From an uncultured Treponema sp. (lineage in GTDB: Bacteria > Spirochaetota > Spirochaetia > Treponematales > Treponemataceae): DNA of 64,000 nucleotides. Under the pieces are notes generated by a model that worked only from the letters and a program-made list of their open reading frames with translations, made no database searches and was not told where the DNA came from. Below, piece after piece: positions 48,066-54,179 of the stretch (within the stretch, counting starts at the first letter, position 1; each line of letters starts with the position of its first letter). The stretch spans positions 1 to 64,000 of the forward strand of contig CALFJF010000051.1 of NCBI GenBank assembly GCA_937877535.1, in the 5' to 3' direction. The position numbers and the translations under genes were made by a program.

Positions 48066-49817
48066 TTATTTTCCCGTGTGTCCAGGAACTCCGCGGCGAG
48101 AAACTGGCCAAAAACGATAAGCGGTTGTTCCAAGGATTTTTTCTTTTGGAACGGTTTGCGGTTCTATATTGCTCGGATACGTTGCGCTAAACGGGTCGGT
48201 TTCGTCAAGTTCCGCCAAATGCTCTTCGTATGAGTGGCGCATATCAAGGGAATTAAAACGATTATCGCCCATCATAAAATAGCAGCCGTCTTGAATAAAC
48301 GCAGGCGAATCGTCGCTGTTGTTTTTTGGAAAAATCGGCATATTTCTTCTGTCGAGGAGAAAAACGTAACTTAAAAGCATTTGCGCGTCGGAAAGCAATT
48401 TTTGCTTTTTTGGGTCGGACGCTTGCGAAGTCGCAGAGCGTTTTTCCAAAAGCAACTCGCAATTTCGCACAACAATCCTCCCAACGGTGAGTTTTATCAT
48501 AAGATTCAAGCGGAAATTCGCTTCGCTGTACAAGTCGCCGTTAAAATCGCGTTCGCGCCAATCCGTCATAAACGCTCTAAAAACGCTTTCGCCGTTCGCA
48601 GAAGAAAGCAAATTGCGCGTCAAAGATTCGTTTTGAGAAAAAAGCGTGTAAACGTACCGCTCCCTCGGAGAAAACGAGATTCCCTCCGTGTTTTCTGGAA
48701 CTGCAAGAAGGGCGCGAAGTCGAGAAAACTCCGACGAAATCCCTTCGCACTCAAGGCGGGCGGAAGAAATGTCGAGCAAACGGCGTTTTTCTTCACATTC
48801 AAGCATTGACGCAATTTGCTCTTCGCTCACATTAAATTCAAGAATCCCTTTTTTTACAGAAGATTTTACTTCATTCAAATCCCAGCACGCCCAAGAAGAG
48901 TCAGCACTCACCTCCGCCCAATCCGAGTTTTGAGTGCGCGAATAGAGAATGCCGTCTTGCATCATCAGTTGCTCGCCCGGAAGACCAACGACCCGTTTTA
49001 CAAGCGGGTCTGCCTTTGCGCGTCCGTACTCGTCAACGTTTATGTTTTTCATTGTGAGCGTACACATATAAATCAACTGGCTTACAAACGTTCGCACCTC
49101 GCTTTTTCTGTCGTCAGAATAATGCGGGTTTCTAAAAACAACGATGTCGCCACGCTTGTACGATTTTACGTGCGGAAAACCGATTTTTGAAAGCGGGAAT
49201 TTTGGTCCGTTAAAAATCTTAAAAACGGCAACTCTGTCTTTTACCAAAAACTCTGGAACCATTGACTCCGAGGGAATTTCGTAGAGTTGCACAATAAAAA
49301 CGTTCAAAAGAAGCACCATAAAAACCGCTTGCACAAGAGCGTCAATCCAACTAAGCGTTTCAAAAACAACAAAAAAAAGTCCTTTTTTCTTTTTTGAAAA
49401 GGCGGCTTTTCTGTCGATTTCCGCTTGTTTCCATTCGACGCTCACGCGAGAAAGATGCTTTACGTTCAAAAAATGAAGAATCACAATGCAAAGAATCGAA
49501 GACAAAACCCACAAAAGCACTTGAAATAAATCGAGTGCGCCGCTGGTTCCTTTATCCCCTGCCCGTTTGAGTACAAAAGAAATCAAAAGAACATACGGCT
49601 CATATTGCAAGAGTTCCCTAAAAACCGCAATAAAAGCGAGATTTTTTTCAAGGAACAGTTTTTTTAGAGAAAAAAACGAAAGCAAAATGGAAAACAAAAG
49701 CGAAAGCGGCAACGCAAAAATCGCAACTCCGTCAAAAAAAGAAAAACAAGAAACGGAAAAAACGACCGACAAAGCGCAAAGCATTGCGGAAAGACGAAAC
49801 AAAACGGTTGTGTTCAT
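48066..49817 (-). CDS. lepB: Signal peptidase I, unusually long
   Basis: Signal peptidase I cuts signal peptides of exported proteins at the outer face of the inner membrane. The 583-residue protein has four or so N-terminal membrane helices (1-185). The catalytic Ser is in PSESMVPEF, RGDIVVFRNP follows, and the catalytic Lys is in PLVKRVVGLPGEQLMMQDGILY. CYFMMGDNRFNSLDMRHS is box E. Typical enzymes have 200-350 residues. The excess is the multi-helix N-terminal part plus about 190 residues between the Lys box and the MGDN box. The -10 box lies 7 bases before the ATG with no ribosome-binding site, predicting a leaderless mRNA. Confidence 0.92.
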   Translation of the reverse strand: MNTTVLFRLSAMLCALSVVFSVSCFSFFDGVAIFALPLSLLFSILLSFFSLKKLFLEKNLAFIAVFRELLQYEPYVLLISFVLKRAGDKGTSGALDLFQVLLWVLSSILCIVILHFLNVKHLSRVSVEWKQAEIDRKAAFSKKKKGLFFVVFETLSWIDALVQAVFMVLLLNVFIVQLYEIPSESMVPEFLVKDRVAVFKIFNGPKFPLSKIGFPHVKSYKRGDIVVFRNPHYSDDRKSEVRTFVSQLIYMCTLTMKNINVDEYGRAKADPLVKRVVGLPGEQLMMQDGILYSRTQNSDWAEVSADSSWACWDLNEVKSSVKKGILEFNVSEEQIASMLECEEKRRLLDISSARLECEGISSEFSRLRALLAVPENTEGISFSPRERYVYTLFSQNESLTRNLLSSANGESVFRAFMTDWRERDFNGDLYSEANFRLNLMIKLTVGRIVVRNCELLLEKRSATSQASDPKKQKLLSDAQMLLSYVFLLDRRNMPIFPKNNSDDSPAFIQDGCYFMMGDNRFNSLDMRHSYEEHLAELDETDPFSATYPSNIEPQTVPKEKILGTTAYRFWPVSRRGVPGHTGK

Positions 49818-49824
49818 GCAAAAA

Positions 49825-49830
49825 AGTATA
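49825..49830 (-). promoter_or_regulatory. Predicted -10 box of lepB
   Basis: TATACT on the minus strand, 7 bases before the ATG at 49817. The -35 region is poor. Confidence 0.4.
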
Positions 49831-49933
49831 GCGATTTTTTTTGATTTTGGGGAGTCGTTCGCGCCGTCAAAAATCCGTAAAACGAGTTTTGAATCGGTCG
49901 ATTTATTTTTGGCTCTTCCAAGACCGTTTTTCG

Positions 49934-49942
49934 TGGTATACT
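49934..49942 (+). promoter_or_regulatory. Extended -10 promoter of the fumarase gene
   Basis: TGG followed by TATACT (49937-49942), 6 bases before the ATG at 49949. The -35 is weak, as expected for an extended -10 promoter, and no ribosome-binding site fits in the gap. Confidence 0.55.
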
Positions 49943-49948
49943 TTTGTT

Positions 49949-51553
49949 ATGAAAAAAGACGCTTTTGAACATTTTGATTTTTTTCCAATTTCCCAAAATG
50001 AAGCCGTTTTAGAGGAAGCCACAAAAGCCGCGTTTTCAAGATTATCGTTTCAATTTTCAAAAGAGCATCTTGAATCATTGATTTCAGTGTGCCTTTCCCC
50101 CGATTCAAGTGACAACGACCGATACGTGTGCGCCTGTATGCTTGAAAATGCGCGTGTTTCTGCAAAAGGAACATTTCCAATTTGCCAAGACACGGGAATT
50201 GCGACTGCGTTCGGCTGGGCAAAAAAAGGATTTTTAATAAACGGAAACGAAAGCGAGCAAATCCTTTTGGGCGCAAAAAAAATCTACGACGAAAAAAAAC
50301 TTCGATTTTCAACGTTTCTTCCAACGTCTTTTTTTGACGAACAAGCGTCAAAAGACAATATGCCCCCGCAAATTTCCATTTTTGCCGATTCCGCTTCTCT
50401 TGCCCCGCTTCCTGATTTTGCAAAAAATGCTCCAGCGGATTCGCTCGCGCTTTTATTTGTGGCAAAAGGCGGCGGCTCTTCCAACAAAACGACTTTTATC
50501 CAAGGAACAAAAGCGGATTTGTCTTTGGAGCGATTTTCGCGCATCATGGAAGAGCAAATCAAAAAACTCGGAACGAGCGCGTGTCCGCCGTACAATATTG
50601 CGGTGGTGGCAGGCGGGCTTAGCCCTGAGCAAAATCTCCTCACGCTCAAACTTGCAACGGCTGGAGCGTATTCAAACATGACTTTTGAGCCAAACGATTC
50701 AGGTTTTCGCGACAAAAATATGGAAAATCTCGCGCTTGCCATTGCAAAAAACACAGGATTCGGCTCTCAATTTGGCGGAAGCGCGTTTGCTCTTAACGCT
50801 ACGGTGGTGCGCCTTCCACGACACAGCGCAAGTTGCCCGATTTCGTTTGGAGTTTCTTGCTCCGCGCACAGAAATCTTATGACTATTGTTACCAAAGACG
50901 GATTTTTTCTTGAAAAAACGGTAGAAAATCCAGAAAAATTGCCGCATTTTTCACAAGCGGTTTTGTTTTCAAAAAAAGAAACTGGTCAAACCGAAACAAA
51001 AATCAACACGGAAAGCGGAATCAAAAGCGTTTTGGAAAATCTAAAAGCGTTAAAAGTGGGAAGTCGAATTTTGCTTTCTGGAAAAATACTCGTGGCGCGA
51101 GATGCCGCTCACGCAAAATGGAAAGCACTGCTTGAAAGCGGAAAAGAACTCCCCGACTATACAAAAAAATATCCGATTTGCTACGCAGGTCCTGCGAGAA
51201 CGCCCAAAGGCGCAGTAATCGGCAGTTTTGGACCAACGACCGCAGGCAGAATGGACTCTTACGCAGACGATTTTATGTCCCGTGGCGCGTCGCTCGTAAC
51301 GCTTGCCAAAGGAAACAGAAGCAAAACATTTACAAATGCGTGCAAAAAATACGAAGCCGTCTATCTTGGAACGCCTGGCGGAATTGCCGCGCTCATCGCT
51401 TCGGAGTACATAATCTCTGAGCGCGTCGTTGATTATGAAGAACTGGGAATGGAAGCGGTGAGAATCGTTGAAGTGAAAGATTTGCCCTGTTTTATTTTGA
51501 CGAGCGCAGATGGAGAGGATTTTTACGGAGAAAATATAAATGGAAGAAAATGA
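49949..51553 (+). CDS. Class I fumarate hydratase (iron-sulfur type)
   Basis: Interconverts fumarate and malate with a [4Fe-4S] cluster. The 534-residue protein starts at MKKDAFEHFDFF; longer upstream starts are rejected because the promoter lies between. The N-terminal alpha part has PICQDTGIATAFG (a cluster Cys), VAKGGGSSNKT and SACPPYNIAVVAGGLSPEQNL (a cluster Cys). The C-terminal beta part has GSRILLSGKILVARDAAHAKW, CYAGPARTPKGAVIGSFGPTTAGRMD and the LAKGNRSKTF block. The two parts are fused, as in FumA/FumB. It overlaps the hpt gene by 14 bases. Confidence 0.93.
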   Translation: MKKDAFEHFDFFPISQNEAVLEEATKAAFSRLSFQFSKEHLESLISVCLSPDSSDNDRYVCACMLENARVSAKGTFPICQDTGIATAFGWAKKGFLINGNESEQILLGAKKIYDEKKLRFSTFLPTSFFDEQASKDNMPPQISIFADSASLAPLPDFAKNAPADSLALLFVAKGGGSSNKTTFIQGTKADLSLERFSRIMEEQIKKLGTSACPPYNIAVVAGGLSPEQNLLTLKLATAGAYSNMTFEPNDSGFRDKNMENLALAIAKNTGFGSQFGGSAFALNATVVRLPRHSASCPISFGVSCSAHRNLMTIVTKDGFFLEKTVENPEKLPHFSQAVLFSKKETGQTETKINTESGIKSVLENLKALKVGSRILLSGKILVARDAAHAKWKALLESGKELPDYTKKYPICYAGPARTPKGAVIGSFGPTTAGRMDSYADDFMSRGASLVTLAKGNRSKTFTNACKKYEAVYLGTPGGIAALIASEYIISERVVDYEELGMEAVRIVEVKDLPCFILTSADGEDFYGENINGRK

Positions 51554-51899
51554 TGTTATTTTTGATATTGATTTTGCGCTTGAAATGCTTGACGGTGACA
51601 AAGAACTCCTTTTTGTGCTTCTTGAATCGTTCCTTTCCGATACGTCGTTTTCTGTGCAAACGCTCCAACAATTCATTCGAGAAGGAAAAAAATCTGAAGC
51701 CGCCGCTTACGTTCACGCGGTAAAAGGAGCCGGAAGACAACTTGGCGCAAAACGACTTTCGGAAGTCGCGCAAAAATTAGAGGACGTTCTTCGAGGAAAA
51801 GACACGGGAAATATTTTTGACCTTTCTCAAAAAATGAACGAAGAATACAAAATCGCGCTTGAAGAAACAAAAAAAATTCTATCTGACAAAAAAGTCTAA
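51540..51899 (+). CDS. Hpt (histidine phosphotransfer) domain protein
   Basis: A 119-residue single-domain protein that would carry a phosphoryl group between a hybrid histidine kinase and a response regulator. The four-helix Hpt pattern is clear: ALEMLDGDKELLFVLLESFLSDT, then the site HAVKGAGRQLGAKRLSEVAQKLEDV with the phosphorylated His near residue 58 (consensus HxxKGxxxxLGA). The start lies inside the end of the fumarase gene (14-base overlap), so it is translated from the same message. No kinase or regulator gene is next to it, so its partners are elsewhere. Confidence 0.85.
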   Translation: MEENDVIFDIDFALEMLDGDKELLFVLLESFLSDTSFSVQTLQQFIREGKKSEAAAYVHAVKGAGRQLGAKRLSEVAQKLEDVLRGKDTGNIFDLSQKMNEEYKIALEETKKILSDKKV

Positions 51900-51910
51900 A
51901 AAAAATAAAA

Positions 51911-51935
51911 AAACGCCCCCATCCCTGGGGCGTTT
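51911..51935. terminator. Terminator between hpt and the small minus-strand gene
   Basis: AAACGCCCC (51911-51919) pairs with GGGGCGTTT (51927-51935). The T-run follows on the minus strand, so it chiefly ends the 51969-52181 gene; it may also slow the hpt transcript. Confidence 0.75.
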
Positions 51936-51968
51936 CCTCCCTAAAAATATCGCGAAAACCAAATTGGC

Positions 51969-52181
51969 TTACGCGGTAACCGCCGTGGCTTCCTGAACTT
52001 TTGTAATGTAGCCAGTTCTAACGCAAGAGTCGAACAAAGGCTTGCTCAGGTAATCTGTCGTGACATCTTCGTAACCATCCATGTCGCGGACAATCCTAAC
52101 GACATACCCGTCGTCAAGTTCCCGCACGATTGTCATGTAGTCCACGCTCTTTCCGATGCTTTTCAATGTGTACGTTGCCAT
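51969..52181 (-). CDS. Small protein of unknown function
   Basis: A 70-residue protein starting MATYTLKSIGKSVDYMTIVREL, with GGAGA about 8 bases upstream. An ATG 60 bases earlier is rejected because it lacks a site. It is a compact alpha/beta sequence (DDGYVVRIVRDMDGYEDVTTDYLSKPLFDSCVRTGYITKV) with no known motif. It has its own terminator downstream, so it appears to be a single-gene unit. Function unknown. Confidence 0.75.
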   Translation of the reverse strand: MATYTLKSIGKSVDYMTIVRELDDGYVVRIVRDMDGYEDVTTDYLSKPLFDSCVRTGYITKVQEATAVTA

Positions 52182-52258
52182 TGTAAAATCTCCGTAAAAA
52201 TCGAAAAATGGATACAATTCTATTCTCGGAAAAATTCGCACTTTATTGAGGATTTTCT

Positions 52259-53029
52259 ATGTTATTTGACGCACACGCGCACCTGTGCCATTGCCCGCCA
52301 CTCGATTTTGAGTTTTGGAGCGGAATCGCAACTTTTTGTACAAAAGACGAATGGATTTCGTTTCATCAATTTCATCAAAAGAGCGAGAAAATGTTGAAAT
52401 CCTTTGGAGTTCATCCTCAGTTTTTTTTGAAATACGGGCAAAAAGACGCGGAGGCGACTCTTGATTTTTTGCGTTTTCTCCTTGAAAAAGACGACATTTT
52501 TGCAATCGGCGAAATCGGATTTGATTTTTTTACAAAAGAGTTCAAATCAACGCGAACGACTCAAGAAGATTTTTGGAAAAGACAACTTTCGCTCGCGCTT
52601 CAATTTGAAAAACCCGTGATTCTCCACGTTCGGAAAGCGATGGAAATGATTTTTTTGAACGCTTCCACGCTCAAAAAACTTCCTGCCGTTGTTTTTCATT
52701 CGTTTTCTGGTTCAAAAAATGACGCAAAATCGATTTTGAAGCACGGCGTAAACGCTTTTTTTTCATTCGGAAAGCACCAAATTTTAAACAAAAAAAAGGC
52801 TTCCGTCGATTTTCTAAAACATTGGAATGATTTTCCAAACAGGATTCTTTTTGAAACCGACGCGCCGTACCAGACTTTGAAAGGCGAAACAAAAACCGAC
52901 CCCAAAGAAATCAAAAAAGTTTACGAGGAAGCGTCAATCATTGCGGGCAAAGATTTGGAAGAAAACGCTTTTGAATCTGCAAAAAAACTCCTTTTGGATT
53001 GCGGAAAAAACGATTTGGAGATGTTATAA
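52259..53029 (+). CDS. TatD-family metal-dependent hydrolase
   Basis: A 256-residue TIM-barrel metallohydrolase of the TatD group, members of which act as DNases or D-aminoacyl-tRNA deacylases. Metal ligands are visible in order: FDAHAHLCH, AIGEIGFDFF (Glu), ILHVRKAMEM (His), VVFHSFSGS (His) and LFETDAPYQ (Asp). The ATG has GAGG 7-10 bases upstream. It converges on miaA with repeat elements between. Substrate not decided by sequence. Confidence 0.9.
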   Translation: MLFDAHAHLCHCPPLDFEFWSGIATFCTKDEWISFHQFHQKSEKMLKSFGVHPQFFLKYGQKDAEATLDFLRFLLEKDDIFAIGEIGFDFFTKEFKSTRTTQEDFWKRQLSLALQFEKPVILHVRKAMEMIFLNASTLKKLPAVVFHSFSGSKNDAKSILKHGVNAFFSFGKHQILNKKKASVDFLKHWNDFPNRILFETDAPYQTLKGETKTDPKEIKKVYEEASIIAGKDLEENAFESAKKLLLDCGKNDLEML

Positions 53030-53057
53030 AATGTATGCTGACCTGTAAGCAATATGC

Positions 53058-53134
53058 GGTGGTTGAGCTTGTCGAAACCACCATATTCTTACGCTACGGT
53101 GGTTTCGATACGACCTTCGGTCTACTCAACCACC
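53058..53134. repeat. Two palindromic repeats between tatD and miaA
   Basis: GGTGG-TTGAGCTTGTCGAAA-CCACC (53058-53082) is a clean copy of the family. At 53098-53134 is a longer-loop relative, GGTGG-TTTCGATACGACC...CTACTCAA-CCACC. They occupy the 150-base gap between converging genes and could fold as hairpins on either strand. Confidence 0.85.
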
Positions 53135-53179
53135 GCTCCCAGCATACTTTCTGTAACACCACCAACGATTTTTTTTGAC

Positions 53180-54136
53180 TTATTCTAAATTTTTGATGAT
53201 TTTTTCGGCTTCTTTTACGCGCTCTTCAACGCTTTCTGTTTGAGAAAGCCAGTGGATTTTTACGCCTTTTTTTTCCATTCCGCGAAACCAGGTTTCTTGA
53301 CGTTTTGCAAACTGACCGATTGCCGTTGAAAGCGTTTCAAAAAACTTGTCTTTTGAAGAGATTTTTCCTTCAAGAAAAAGCGAAACGAATCGATATTCAA
53401 GCCCCAACGATTCAAGACGCTCCCAACTCGCGCCGTTTTTGTGCAACTGTTCGACTTCTTCGATAAGTCCGCAAGAAAGCCTTTCTGAAAGCCGCCTTTT
53501 TATTCGCTCGCGGACAACGGGACGCGAAAGCGTTGTTCCCAAAACAAGCGGAACGATTTTTTCGCGCTTTGACAATTCTTCCTTTAGACGCGCGAATTCG
53601 GCAGTTTTTTGAAATCGATTTAGGAGAATCGCCTTCAAAATCCGTTCGCTGCTTCCAAATTCACTCGTATTATGAAGATGTTTTTTTTCTTGTATCAAAA
53701 TCGCTTTCAATTCGTCGTAATTTTTTTGAGAAAGTTCTTCTCGCCACGATTTTACGTCCTCCGTTTCCAAAAGCGGAGTCAAATCGTACCGTCGAAGAAT
53801 CGAGTCAAGATACATTCCCGTTCCGCCCACAACAATCGGAAGTCTTTTTCGAGAACGAATGTCGGAAAACGCCTTAAAAAAAAGTTCTTGAAAATCGAGC
53901 AAACTAAACTCGTGCAAAAGGTCGCAAACGTCAATTCCATGATAAGGCACGCGCGTTCCGTCAGAAAGTGTATACTCGTCAAGGTCTTTTCCAGAGCCAA
54001 TGTCAAGCCCGCGATACACTTGCCGAGAATCCGCGCTGATTATTTCGCCACCAAAAAGGAACGCAAGCCGCACGCCCACTGCCGTTTTTCCCACCGCCGT
54101 TGGTCCTAAAAGAAAAACCGAGTTTATTTTTTCCAT
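53180..54136 (-). CDS. miaA: tRNA dimethylallyltransferase
   Basis: MiaA adds an isoprenyl group to A37 of tRNAs reading codons that begin with U. The 318-residue protein starts at MEKINSVFLLGPTAVGKTAVGVRLA (P-loop); a longer start 63 bases upstream crosses the promoter. Further motifs: ISADSRQVYRGLDIGSGK, YHGIDVCDLLHEFSLLDFQ, VVGGTGMYLDSIL and the late LGLEYRFVSLFLEG and KRQETWFRG. The -10 lies 7 bases before the ATG, with GAGG between. Divergent from the restriction-modification gene, sharing a symmetric promoter region. Confidence 0.96.
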   Translation of the reverse strand: MEKINSVFLLGPTAVGKTAVGVRLAFLFGGEIISADSRQVYRGLDIGSGKDLDEYTLSDGTRVPYHGIDVCDLLHEFSLLDFQELFFKAFSDIRSRKRLPIVVGGTGMYLDSILRRYDLTPLLETEDVKSWREELSQKNYDELKAILIQEKKHLHNTSEFGSSERILKAILLNRFQKTAEFARLKEELSKREKIVPLVLGTTLSRPVVRERIKRRLSERLSCGLIEEVEQLHKNGASWERLESLGLEYRFVSLFLEGKISSKDKFFETLSTAIGQFAKRQETWFRGMEKKGVKIHWLSQTESVEERVKEAEKIIKNLE

Positions 54137-54143
54137 CACCTCG

Positions 54144-54173
54144 ATTATACATGATTTTTCTTTTTGGTATAAT
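54144..54173. promoter_or_regulatory. Shared symmetric divergent promoter of miaA and the restriction-modification gene
   Basis: ATTATAC (54144-54150), 16 bases, GTATAAT (54167-54173) is a perfect inverted repeat. Each arm is a -10 TATAAT for one gene, and with 17-base spacing supplies TTATAC as the -35 of the other. The plus-strand -10 also has TGG in front. Each start codon is 6-7 bases beyond its -10. Confidence 0.6.
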
Positions 54174-54179
54174 TCCCTT

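Noticed and set aside
51911..51935. Riboswitch or small RNA after hpt
   Set aside because: Only a 9-base stem with a T-run on one side; a plain terminator explains it.
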